Below, piece by piece: positions 10,746-20,299 of a stretch of DNA of 24,540 nucleotides. Under the pieces are notes generated by a model, which saw only the letters and a program-made list of their open reading frames with translations, searched no databases and had not been told where the DNA came from. Made by a program: the position numbers and the translations under genes. The DNA comes from Larix sibirica (taxonomy: Eukaryota; Streptophyta; Pinopsida; Pinales; Pinaceae), in the NCBI GenBank assembly GCA_004151065.3, contig NWUY0300003309.1, positions 11,803 to 36,342 on the forward strand. Direction: 5' to 3'. How positions within the stretch are numbered: the first letter of the stretch is position 1; each line of letters opens with the position of its first letter.

Positions 10746-10786
10746 AAAAGAAGAAAAAATGACATTTTGGGGGTTTTCTTTAATGC

Positions 10787-10868
10787 ACACATCTAGCTCG
10801 TGGGCATGGATTAAAGAATACCCTTGCATTAATGTAGGAGATATGGGTTCAAATCCTTCCACCCATCT
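10787..10868 (+). pseudogene. tRNA-like module 1 (weak)
   Basis: TAGCTC at 10794 and GGTTCAAATCC at 10846-10856 match polymerase III boxes A and B. The spacing of about 52 bp is longer than in modules 2 and 3, as in tRNAs with a long variable arm or after an insertion. I see no acceptor-stem pairing, so this is the most decayed or most distant module. Confidence 0.4.
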
Positions 10869-10962
10869 ATATCTTATTACTTCTCAATTTGTATTCACTT
10901 GTTTGCATGCATAGGTTAGCTTATTTCAGTTCATATCTACACTTTTAAAGGTAGAATTTTGT

Positions 10963-11029
10963 GGGAATATAGCTCAAGTAGAGTTATTTCCTTTTGGCAA
11001 GTGATATGGGTTCAAATCCCAAGATTCCC
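10963..11029 (+). pseudogene. tRNA-Ala-like module 2
   Basis: A 67-base segment folds partly as a tRNA. GGGAAT at 10963-10968 pairs with ATTCCC at 11024-11029 as acceptor stem, TA then GCTC...GAG forms the D arm, and TGGG-TTCAAAT-CCCA forms the T arm with a standard loop. The 5' half resembles plant tRNA-Ala. The anticodon stem is not preserved, so it is a pseudo-tRNA or SINE head rather than a working tRNA. Confidence 0.6.
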
Positions 11030-11150
11030 CTAACATTTTCCATTTCTACTTTCATTTTTTACCATTTTCCTTCTATTTTTGTAAGTTCTAATTTGCACTA
11101 TGTTAGTTTAGCTTCAGTTCAAATTTGCACTTTTAATCATAGGTTTTTGT

Positions 11151-11217
11151 GGGAATGTAGCTCAAGTAGAGTTCTTTCCTCCTTGCAAGTGATATGGGTT
11201 AAAATCCAAACATTTCC
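11151..11217 (+). pseudogene. tRNA-Ala-like module 3
   Basis: GGGAATG at 11151-11157 pairs with CATTTCC at 11211-11217 with a single G-T wobble, giving a 7-bp acceptor stem over a 67-base span. GCTC...GAG marks the D arm. The T arm has TTAAAAT in place of TTCAAAT. TTGCA sits at the anticodon position, as in tRNA-Ala with a TGC anticodon. The anticodon stem is degraded, so function as a tRNA is unlikely. Confidence 0.6.
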
Positions 11218-11295
11218 TTACCATTTTTTCTTTTCTTTTTTTAAAATTTTACCATTTTTTGTTTCTATTTCCATAAATTTATTTTACAGACAGTT

Positions 11296-11424
11296 GGTGC
11301 TAATCCTAACGCTAATTTAAGCACTTTAACAAATGTAGTTTTGCATCAAGTTTAGTGCCAAATTTTCCAATTTAGTTGGAAAAAGATTACACTAAAAAAG
11401 GATGCTAAATAATTAGGTGCTAAT
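11296..11424. repeat. 9-bp direct repeats flanking a 111-bp segment
   Basis: GGTGCTAAT occurs at 11296-11304 and 11416-11424. The segment between contains a perfect 8-bp hairpin, TTTTCCAA (11363-11370) and TTGGAAAA (11376-11383), with a 5-base loop. The arrangement could be a small insertion with a 9-bp target duplication, but the segment lacks terminal inverted repeats and GCTAA-type words recur inside it, so chance is possible. Confidence 0.3.
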
Positions 11425-11689
11425 TGCATGTTTTGTTGTATTGGGGCCTTATAGTATATGGCCACGCTTGACAACATGCTTTTTGCAAAACTGAATAAAA
11501 CAACTGACAAGGAAACTTACAATTCAAAATAGCAACAATTGTTGTCATTCTTATGACACAAACATACTAGTGCAAGTGGAAATATGCACATAAAGAACTA
11601 AAGCTAAAATTTCAAAATAAAACACATGTCCTACCTCACTTCTGATGACAAGAGTGCATGTGATCAATTTTAGTGCACTTAAACATAAG

Positions 11690-12750
11690 GTTTTAGGTGA
11701 GCGCCATTCACCCGTATAGGTTTAAGAATACCATCCAATTGAGCCAATCACACAACACCAAAGGCTTATATTTCCACAACTATGAATGGTCCCAACTAAT
11801 GCATCTACAACTTCCTAGGATTCCTTAGGTACTTGATGTCATATAAAAGAACAAGATCTCCCTTAACAAAGTTCTTCATCTCGAAGTGACAATCATGCCA
11901 TGCCTTATGTTTATTTTTCTCTATTTATTGATGGAAATCAACTAAAAAACTACACTCCTCCAATTGTAGTAGTTCAAATAACTATTTTGCAATTGAATTA
12001 TCCTTGGTCATATACGTGTCGTGAGAAATACAAAGGTTTGGTACTACAAACTCTATTGGAAAAATAGCCTCCCTAACATATATCAACTAGAATGGTGTTT
12101 GTTTGTGTAGTCGTTTAATAGTGATTCGGTAGGCCCATAATCCAGCAGTGACCCATTCATCCCAATCATCTCAATTGGTGTAAACCTTGGCCAATCCTAT
12201 CTCTAAAATATTATGAAAGGCTTCACTATCATGTTTGATTGAGGATGATGGGACTACTTTTGTGATGTTGAACTAGGAATTTTTGAGTTAAGATAACAAT
12301 GGTAGTGCTAAAAAAATGCATACCTTGATCACTTATGAGGATACAAGGACACCCAAACCTAGTAATAATATTTTCAAATATAAATCGAGGTGCGGTATTT
12401 GTAGAATAATCTTATACTAGTTTTGCTTCAACCCAACTAGTGATATTTCCAACAAAGTATATAGCCCACTTATCAAATGGATGCAACGATTGCACTGGGA
12501 GTAGTGGTAATTAATCTCATCAGGAATGCTTCCCTGCATGCTGACAAACATCACAAGTGAAAACATACTCCTTGGAGTCTTTGAAGACTACTGGCCACCA
12601 AATTTTAGCTTGTAGAACCTTTTAGGTTGTGGCTTTCCCATTGACATTTCCTCCAGCAATTCCTTAATGGCATCCCATTAAAATATCTTTGCATTTGTGA
12701 TCTATCACATAGTGGAAAAGAATGTCACCAATGCCTAACTTATGTAGTTG
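11690..12750 (-). pseudogene. Ty3/gypsy integrase, broken
   Basis: The N-terminal HHCC zinc finger is recognisable: GCH near 12675, GGNVNGKATT where the second His has become Asn, and TCDVC at about 12541-12556. The core reads KWAIYFVG near 12465, with the first catalytic Asp replaced by Tyr. FIFENIITRFGCPCILISDQ (about 12390-12330) keeps the second Asp in ISDQG. The usual catalytic Glu region (HHKSSP...) is followed by stops. WAYRITIKRLHKQTPF-like sequence near 12130-12080 matches the C-terminal part of the core. Two of the three catalytic positions are therefore damaged. Confidence 0.82.
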
Positions 12751-12869
12751 TCCCATAATCAATTAATATTCCATAGATCCGACAACAAGGTAATGCTTAT
12801 GGCATGTAGAATAATCGTCTAGTGTCGATCTAGTAGCTAAAAATATTGCAATATAAGATAAGTAATTAC

Positions 12870-13350
12870 AAGCATATTCAATTTTGAACAATTTAGCATC
12901 TAGAATTTGATCATTTACAACACCTACTAACTGTCTTGGATCTAGGTGAGAAACATGATTTGACCCTACATTATCCTTTTATGGTTTGACCACAACCTCA
13001 AAACAAAACTTATAGACTAGAGATAACCATTTGCAGATTGACCTTCTAGAACATGCTTATTAAGAAAATACTTTTGAGCTTAATGATCGATGTAAAACTT
13101 GAAGTGACCACCTAATAAATAGTGGCGGAACTTCGACAACATATATACCATGGCTAATCCTTCTCGCTCAATATTGGTGTAGTTGCACTTTTCCTGGTAC
13201 ATCTTTAAACTTGTGAAATATATAGGGTGATCAATATTTCCTTCTCCCATTTATGTAAGGACATCTCCTATAGCTATCCCAAATGCGTCCACATGCACAT
13301 GGAATTCTATGTTCCAATCAAGGAATATAAGAATGGGGGCACTTACCATT
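12870..13350 (-). pseudogene. Ty3/gypsy RNase H, broken
   Basis: Downstream of the RT on the minus strand, NIEREGLAMVYMLSKFRHYL followed by LGGHFKFYIDH (about 13173-13081) matches the gypsy RNase H core, in which EREGLA-VY-L-KFRHYL-G-F--YTDH is typical. The Glu and the Asp of the DH motif are visible. The flanks need several frame changes, and the following VLEGQ and VVKP-like pieces continue the family pattern to about 12870. Presumably it once removed the RNA template during reverse transcription. No intact frame remains. Confidence 0.8.
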
Positions 13351-13534
13351 TTTTCCTTGAGTAACGTGAATGTTGCTTTGCACTCTTGAGTTCAAATAAA
13401 CATTTATGCTTTATTTAGGAGTTGTAATAGAAGCATAGTTCTTGATAAATATTCAATAATACCATAAGTGACCCAAAGTGGATCACAACTATCATACATT
13501 GGTTGGATTTGGTAGATTTACAATAACAACTATT

Positions 13535-14260
13535 TTAGCAATGACTATGAAGACTACCTCCTTGCAGATGATGACCTAGCAAGTTGCCAAAAGGAACACA
13601 AAAAATGCATTTTCTCAAATTTAGTGAGATCTGCATTTGGCAATATAAGTGGAATATAAGGCGTAACAAATTAGCATGTTCCAATAGAAGACTACAAACA
13701 ATCCAATTATCCATGTAAACTTCCAAAAACCTATGAATGAAGTCACGAAAAGTAGCAATTACAATCTTGGAGAAAACTACGAGTGCATTCTTAAGCCCAA
13801 AGGGCATGACAATATAGGTGAAAGAACCCCATTAAGTGGTAAATGTGTTTTTGTTACTACCCTCCTCTATAATTCTCACCTTGTGGCAACCTAAGAATCC
13901 ATCAATGAATGAATAAGATTTGTTTCCTACAACTTGATCCAAGACCTCATCACTAAGTGGGGTGTGAAAAGGATCATGAGCATGGGTTGAATTTATACTT
14001 CTATAATCGACACATAATCCAATATCCTCGATATCCTTCTCAATATGGAACACAATAGGATTGATCCAATTAAATTCATCAACTGTGATTATTAGTCATG
14101 CAACTAGCATCCTATTGATCTATTTCTTCACTTTGTCTTTAACTCTAGGATTAAGCCTATAAGGTCGGTGCTTCATGGGTTTCACATTTGTTCATAGCTC
14201 GAATTTCATTTCACCCCAAGTCCCCTTTGATTCCCTTCAATTTAGTGGAACTTTGTGGAA
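13535..14260 (-). pseudogene. Ty3/gypsy reverse transcriptase, broken
   Basis: The reading starts near 14250 with KGIKGDLGEMKFEL and HRPYRLNP, a gypsy pre-RT signature. DIGLCVDYRSINS and DPFHTPLSDEVLDQVVGNK follow at 14053-13832, then SFIDGFLGCHKVRI, which keeps the motif A Asp. After a frame change, 13807-13535 gives MPFGLKNALVVFSKIV and EVYMDNWIVCS, where the YxDD box has become YMDN. KCIFCVPFGNLLGH is near the end. The domain is almost complete in length, but the lost second Asp, the frame break near 13830 and several stops make it inactive. Confidence 0.88.
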
Positions 14261-14349
14261 ATATAACTTCATATTATTGTAGTAGAATAGTAATCTCAGA
14301 TATAGCCTTTTTGTCCCAATAATATGTAATAAAGGCAAGTTTAGGTCTT

Positions 14350-15392
14350 ACCTTGCTTCTAATGTTCACCTTTTGCAACTTCAGAGGTTTCATTTATGTT
14401 TCACGACGTGCACTATCTTTATCCTTGCCTTTTATTATTCTAAAACTGGTTTTGCATCAACGATTTGGAAGACAACATCCCTCTTCACCACCTCATTTTA
14501 TCTCTTCAGACTTTGTAAATAATATTTCTCCCTACCTACCTCATGTTGGGAGTCCTTCCATCATTATCCCTCTCTCCTTAAACTACGAGCTCGCTAGATC
14601 TCCATTCCTATGCAACTTATACGACATATTCAGCCTTCCTTCATCACTCCCCTCCTCACTTAGCTCTTTCTACAACTACTAACTCATATTTCTAGTTGTT
14701 TACATCTAGTTTATCCACCACCATCATATAATGGTCAATCTCCTCAAAACCCATTCAAACCTTGCACTATTCACTAGATACACCCCATCTGATAAATATT
14801 TCATATTCCCAATTCGTTGGAACCCTTTCTATCCACTCCCCCATGGTGCAAGGTATCTACTCAACCATGGAAATGGGACCAATTGGAAAAAGTCCCTCTT
14901 CCACCAACCAAATCTCAATCCAAAGTGGGATTTCTCGAATTAGTCTTCATTAATCTCCTTTTTAAGTGACCTCTACTTTAAGAAAAGATTGATGGTTTTC
15001 TACAACAAATTCCACTATGTATTTGTTAACAATGTTGTCCACCCAAAAATCTACTGCATGTGAGACATGATGGTCAAACTGATGCAAATCCCTAAGGTTA
15101 TAAGAGTTCCACCAAACTCTCAATAATTTGGGGCTTCCACAATTATTTTCAAGCATTTTATATAGACTTACAAGGAAATCACACCATAAAACCTCATATT
15201 GATCCCAAGAAGGTCCATCATACAACACAAATTCTCTACACGTAGCCAAATTCCATTCCCACAACTCTACTTCTTGAAAAATAAAATCCTCACACTTTTT
15301 CTCCCACCAATTATGGATTCTTTACTTATAAATTCCTCTATCCATCTGACTAGTATTCCTCATTTAGACAAGGTCCCAACATCAAAACAACT
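14350..15392. other. Possible leader/gag remnant, not identified
   Basis: About 1 kb separates the RT start from LTR-like copy B. The longest minus-strand frame is 15264-14962 (100 codons, Trp- and Val-rich, with LLRVWWNSYNLRD). It has no zinc knuckle or protease motif. If copy B is the 5' LTR of the gypsy element, gag and protease would be expected here, and the space is too short for intact versions. Plus-strand frames at 14353-14682 and 14731-14943 are Pro/Ser/Leu-rich and look like shadows. Confidence 0.3.
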
Positions 15393-16160
15393 TTTTGGCA
15401 TTAGGTCGAGACTAAGGTTCTCATGCAAGGGGCAACAAAAGTTTGATGCTTTCTAGACACACTGGCATTTTCAATCATCCTTGAGGGAAGAATGTCTCAC
15501 CTAAAGTACAATAAATACCATGTAAATATTTAGGGAAGAATCGAAGGGGATGGAAGCAGCCCTTTAGCCATATTAACAACTCAACAACTAAATACTATTG
15601 CAATTCAAGAGTCACCAACATACAATGGATGTGGAACATAAATCATTGTAACCAGAACATAATTGAAGCACTATTAAGCAATAAGGCATACTCAACCATG
15701 CATATGAGTAACACATGAAATTTAGAGGGGGGTGCAATACTTCTCCTTGATTCATAACCTTTAAGAGATATCCATTAAAATAGAAAAGCCATCACAAGCA
15801 TCCCACAACATCTATTACAATCATGACTCAACAATAGAATGAATCTAAACTATACTAAGATGAGTGTGTATGTCTCTTTTTATGTGTTTATGTCCAACCC
15901 TTTTCTTTAACCTCCATGGGTTTTTATACAAAATAAGTTGTTAATCTTGACCCTATAAAAAACACTGCAAAAAGGTAGGGATAACTAGGTCGATTGAATA
16001 CCTTTAGTTTGTCATTAATTGCATTATATCCTCTCAACCATTGGCATTTGATTTGTTCTACATCTTCTTCATGTTGTTTCAACATCTCTTTGATTGGTCT
16101 CAAGGCTCTTCCTAACTACCCACCTTTCGTGACACATGCTAAAAAATGAAGGGCCCAACA
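15393..16160 (-). mobile_element. LTR-like repeat, copy B
   Basis: The segment is homologous to 1267-1998 from its TTGGCATTAGGTCGAGAC start to its CCAACA end (16155-16160). The first TG is mutated to TT. Length is about 768 bp. Shared landmarks include TTCTCATGCAAGG, ACCAACATACAATGGATG, a G run (near 15726), and the block around CCTCCATGG with minus-strand GTATAAAAA at 15921-15929. Flanks are CAACT on the left and AGAAT on the right, with no duplication matching copy A. It could be the 5' LTR of the minus-strand gypsy element. Confidence 0.6.
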
Positions 16161-16363
16161 AGAATATATTATTGCTTATTGTGACTTCTATATTCATTGG
16201 TCAGTTCATCTTGCCAAATAATAATATCTCATAATTGATGATATCATTTTGACCTATACATTCCATTCTCTTGTCACTTGTGACAGGTGAAGCAGTCTTG
16301 TATTTCACTGATATATGCTTTGTTTCTCTTACTTAACATGGAATATATTGAAACCCTAAAGGT

Positions 16364-16740
16364 ATGCTTCTATCATTGAAGATATTTTTGGAAGCAATTA
16401 GCTACAAAATTATCCTTTTCTCATCTAGCTATCCACCTTTAGACACTTCGATAAAATATTTTGCTGGAGATTTATTTTTTGTTGTCTTGAATTTCTCAAA
16501 GTTGATTCCCAACATAAATGAAAGAGTCCATCTCCTTCCCAGGATCATTGGGTTGATAACACAAACCCTGATATTAGGTTGTATGCATTACCCTTAAACT
16601 CACTAATATGAGCTGGCTTGAGATTGATTCGTACCAGTCAACCTAGATCTACATTGAAGCTCATCCCCCCCCCAACACATTGGCCTACTTATCTGTAATC
16701 TACGATAAATTTATTAACTAGAGATGGCCCAGTTTTTTTT
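16364..16740 (+). pseudogene. LINE endonuclease-like fragment
   Basis: A 77-codon frame at 16364-16597 contains IILFSSSYPPLDTS, then FAGDLFFVVLNFSKLIPNI and NERVHLLPR. In LINE endonucleases a Y-PP motif precedes GDFN and a downstream acidic/Pro segment. Here the GDFN position reads GDLF. After a frame change, DNTNPDIRLYALPLNSLI and AGLRLI resemble the segment that normally reads N-G--LL--C---gL-I-NGR. The likeness is by pattern only and the piece is short, so a chance match is possible. Confidence 0.35.
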
Positions 16741-17149
16741 ATTACTACTAGTTGTATTTTTGTTTTTGCTTTAAAATGAGATGCATTTGTTCTTGTTGTA
16801 ATATTTCTAATATTTAATCTTATTAAAAACAAATAGAAACTTCGATGGCAAGAGGGTACATTACAAAAATGCAATACTCCTCATCTTATCCTACTTTTAG
16901 AAGTTGGGTTTCCACCCATTAAGAGTAAGGCTGTGATTGGGTGCTTGATGTATAATAACAAGTCAGTTAACATGAATAATGAGAGGCTTCCTATTACCTC
17001 TCTAAATATTAGTAAAAGTCACTCAAGACTCAAAATAGGTTAGACTTTTGATGCAATTTCATGGTTAAAACATTGGGTGAAAGTGAAAATGACTCACTCC
17101 AAGATATACATATTGTTAGAAGCACTATCATAACTAAGTTTAAAGTAAA

Positions 17150-17555
17150 AAACAAATTGATAGGGATACTGAAAGTTCAATTGCTACAAAGAAATTATTA
17201 ACAAGTAGTAAGAGATCAAAACTATCTTTGTACTGTTCTAACTCAAAAAATAAAATAGGTATTGCCAAGATAATATTAAATTCACATGAGCTCCATAGTT
17301 AAACAAGGCATGGGAGAAAACCTAAAACATCTTAGCATGAAAAAATCTATAAAATTTGTTAGATGAATAAAGGATGAAGATCACTCTCTCTTAGACTGTT
17401 GAGCCTACAAAGACATTAGATCTAACTTCCATAACATTTATAACTTGTGAGTAATAACCAAAGCAAACTTAGGAATTTCATTTCCAAATTATTTGGTAAT
17501 GAAAACAACATGATAAATAAAGTAGTTGATAAAATTTTAATATTGGTCCAATAGA
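17150..17555 (+). pseudogene. LINE ORF2 C-terminal zinc-knuckle region, animal-like
   Basis: From about 17188 one frame reads KLSLYCSNSKNKIGIAKIIL, then NSHELHS, a stop, TRHGRKPKTS, a stop, and HEKIYKIC (to 17359). The next frame gives DEDHSLLDC, a stop and AYKDIRSNFHNIYN (17373-17446). A third reads NFISKLFGNENNMINK with VVDKILILVQ, ending in TAG near 17552. The order (AK-R-s-H-L-IE-GRH, then C--C, ED--H-LL-C--Y-diR) is the pattern seen at the C-terminus of many animal LINEs. Plant L1 instead ends in zf-RVT with a different spacing, as at 10290-10370. The copy has at least two frame shifts and several stops. Clade is not determined. Confidence 0.5.
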
Positions 17556-17640
17556 CCAATGTTGGTCTTAGAGGATGGTTATCATTGTCATAAATACACA
17601 CATGCACGTACATACACACACTAATGCATATCCATATCAA

Positions 17641-18556
17641 CTCAAGATCTTTTAAGCATCAAGATATTTGCATCTCAATTAAATATATAGTGTATCCCTG
17701 TCTTAATGGTCCATGATGACCCTTCATCAAGTCAACAATATATTCCTCCACTCCATGCCTAACTCCTATTAGACTCACATCAATTCTCGTTTAGTCCATC
17801 AAACTACCCAACTTTCAAAGTACATTTAAAGTTGAATGATTGCATAGGAAAGTCATTACCTAATTCAAATATGTTGTACCAAAATTTTTTATTGCGTACT
17901 TTTTTTATCAAGATATTGATGATGTTGTTTTTAAGCTTTTATAAATTCATAGTATTTCCATGGGAAACGATGATATTTTAAATAGTTGATTTGGTTTCTA
18001 TCATTAGGACTCAAAAATTCAAAGAATTAAATCCAAGCAATTAGGAGGAGGGTATATTAATACACATTAGAAGGATAAAAACAAATCCAAATTGTCAATA
18101 ACAACACTAAGCAAATTCCTTCAAATACATTGCCAAACTCGAATGAATTAAAACTTAAAAAAATAGCATACCCCAAGGCCTTAAAGCGAGGGAAGAAAAG
18201 CGTTAAAGGAAATGGACCATGGATACTTTGCACAAATACCAAAGGGGCTTTTTTTCTTGGATGGTGAGTCCTTCCACAATTTTCCTTATGTCTGAGTTTC
18301 TTCTTTGTTTTCATATGGTTGACAGTGTATCATAAATTCTCACTTAGTTAATTGATCTTGCCCATGATCAACCAATGGAGGATCCATTCAACATACTCCA
18401 TGTTTCTCTTATTAATATATATGTAGATGGTAGTCACACATCTAACGCTAAGAAAATGGAGCTTCCAACATGCTTGATGGAGGAAGTTGTGAGATACCCA
18501 TTCATCATGAGATCAAAACTTGGATTGATGTTTTTCTTTAAAAACCAATACGGGTA
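17641..18556. other. AT-rich stretch, nothing identified
   Basis: An 85-codon minus frame (18314-18057, Lys-rich start and hydrophobic end) and a 60-codon plus frame (18375-18557) exist. Neither resembles a known family and both look like chance or heavily decayed TE sequence. No repeat or RNA gene was seen. Confidence 0.4.
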
Positions 18557-19775
18557 GAGTTTTTTTATATTAAAAAAGTGGCTGAGCCACATAACAAAAA
18601 TACAACATTCTATTCAATGACTTGAATCCCAAAGAAGTTGGTGTAGAAACTAAGAGCCTATTTCTACATATTACAAAACATCCTCTTGCTTGAGGATATT
18701 TAGCCATTCTATTTCCTAGTCTACTACTATAAATGCGACAAAAAGTTTATAACATCTTAGACCTTTTCGAAGCCTATGACAACTAAGAAAAGTTGGGAGA
18801 ATGATCCCTCTCCAAATAGCATTCCCAGAAATTCCGGGTCATTCTTTATCCTCAAGGAGTTTCCCATTACCTTGTCCAACTGATTCTCCAATAGTCCCAT
18901 GTGCTGCACTAGTTCCTGGATTGTCTGCTCATGCACTTCAATTTTTCGGGTTGACTTGACTTCCTGGGCTATGTGCTCCCTTCATTCTTGCATGGCCTCT
19001 CTTTTGAGTTGACGGAAGTGCTCGTCGAACATTCTTTTATTGAACCTCAAACGATGCTTCAGGGTGGAGACTTTATGCTGGAGCACCTTAGCTTCAACCG
19101 ATATCCTTTACACACCATGTTTTGGGAAACAATATGTGCTATTGTCACTGTCATCCATTGTGAATTTCGCTATGTGCTTCCGCCAACTATCATAATTTTG
19201 CTTATACCCCCACTGAGGATAGGCTCCTGCGTACCAATTCCATGAAAAATTGACGAATAACAACTGCAACCTAAGAGGCCGCCTAAGTTTATAATGCCAA
19301 CTCCCACACCCCATAATGATGTGCCTACCACTCAACTTTAAGACTACCGTACTAACATCAGATTTTGCTTCATTCCTTTGTACCTGAGCATTTATGTGAT
19401 TTTCCTTCGAGAGGATTGATATGGATACGCTGTACCACGCCTCCTAGATCACACCTAGAAGCTCCACCTGCCTACTTGACGTCCCAAGTTCTTCCCACAT
19501 TTTAGCATCATATTGAATGGAGGACATGTGTTTGGACTTGACAATCCACCCACAACTCATCAAGTCACCGACCGCGACCATCATTGCAATTATTGAATGC
19601 ATTATGGAATTTCACAATATATAGGGCTTCGATAATTCATTAACAACCAACCTTGTTCAAGACTCATCGCCCGATTAGCTTGGGCATCCATGTTCTTGTT
19701 GAGGTCTCTCATAACATAAAATAGCTGGGGCCTTGGAAGAGAGGATAGGAGCAAAACCACTCGGGAGATAATCCT
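18557..19775 (-). pseudogene. RNase H tail plus coiled-coil reading frame, unknown element
   Basis: On the minus strand about 19713-19638 reads RDLNKNMDAQANRAMSLEQG, which looks like the C-terminal end of a retroelement RNase H (Asp then Ala/Asn-rich helix). After stops, an open frame at 19335-19108 contains SWNWYAGAYPQWGYKQNYDS and a Trp/Tyr-rich region. After another stop, about 19100-18790 reads a strongly heptad-like sequence, including LQHKVSTLKHRLRFNKRMFD and EQTIQELVQHMGLLENQLDK, which predicts a coiled coil. A 3'-UTR-like end with an A-rich stretch (AATATAAAAAAACT) closes near 18557. I do not recognise the family; a retroelement with an extra ORF after RNase H is one reading. Confidence 0.45.
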
Positions 19776-19779
19776 TCCT

Positions 19780-20140
19780 AGATGCAGGTCTTTTGGCTAA
19801 AACTGGATTGATATTGATGGTCATTTCTAAGGGAGTTAGTTGAGATTGATACTAAGCAATTTCACCTATTCTACTCCAAAAACATGAATACTTAGCCAAC
19901 ATCCAACTTCTATTATACTACTCTTATAGGTATCCCTTATGTTACTATCCACCTTTGTCACCATTTATTAAATCTTATCTACCTCCAAACACGACAAATA
20001 TGCATTCTTGAAGATTTAAGATTCTATATCTTCTTCCCAATTTATCTCTAACAAAAATAGTTTGATCATGAGGATAATGAGTCTTTCATTAGGTACCTAG
20101 ACTAGGCAAACAATACTTCCATTCATTTTGACGATGGGTA
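19780..20140. other. No gene seen
   Basis: About 360 bp of AT-rich sequence with no coding, RNA or repeat signal that I can support. Confidence 0.4.
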
Positions 20141-20143
20141 AAT

Positions 20144-20299
20144 CCTATATTTTTCAAGGCACAAGGCCAAGTCAACAATAAAGGTCAAAACCATTATATC
20201 AAATATACTCATTATGAGCTCAACATGTCACTTACCAAGATAAAGATACTAAGGACAGATAATGGAGGGGAATACACTTCAGGTGATTTCAAAGATTAA
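20144..20299 (+). pseudogene. Ty1/copia integrase fragment
   Basis: One open frame starts near 20144 with FFKAQGQVNN and ends KIKILRTDNGGEYTSGDFKD before a TAA at 20297-20299. FKA-VE...K-LRTDNGGEYTS-F is the hallmark of the copia integrase core, and the Asp of TDNGGEY is the second catalytic Asp. About 15-20 extra residues separate the two motifs compared with usual elements. No matching RT, LTR or the rest of the integrase was found nearby, so this is an isolated scrap. Confidence 0.6.

Larger units (their letters stand above)
10785..11320 (+). repeat. Near-tandem array of three tRNA-like modules
   Basis: A box A-like TAGCTC and a box B-like GGTTMAAATCC recur three times: 10794/10846, 10969/11009 and 11157/11197. 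The spacer between modules also repeats (T-rich part, then TAATTTGCACT and TTTAGCTTCAGTTCAA-type sequence), so modules 2 and 3 start 188 bp apart. This resembles tRNA-derived SINE heads with their bodies, tandemly arranged, or a tandemly duplicated tRNA pseudogene. It follows the pyrimidine-rich array directly. Confidence 0.65.
11640..14345 (-). mobile_element. Ty3/gypsy retrotransposon pol region, decayed
   Basis: Read on the minus strand from about 14345 down to 11640, the order is reverse transcriptase, RNase H, integrase, which is the Ty3/gypsy order (Ty1/copia has integrase first). All three have frameshifts, stops and altered catalytic residues. Protease and a recognisable gag are not visible upstream. 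From memory the protein resembles a gypsy family common in conifers. LTR-like copy B (15393-16160) lies upstream on this strand and copy A (1267-1998) far downstream; both carry a minus-strand TATA motif. Confidence 0.85.
16364..17640 (+). mobile_element. Fragments of a LINE of a type better known from animals
   Basis: Two separated plus-strand pieces appear to belong to one internally deleted non-LTR element: an endonuclease-like part at 16364-16740 and a C-terminal zinc-knuckle part at 17150-17555. About 400 bp of unassigned sequence lies between them, too short for an RT domain, so the RT has been deleted. The C-terminal motif order differs from the plant L1 elements at 5581-10380 and 23197-24395. 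After the ORF a CATACACACAC-type simple sequence occurs at about 17590-17625, as in some animal LINE tails. Confidence 0.45.
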
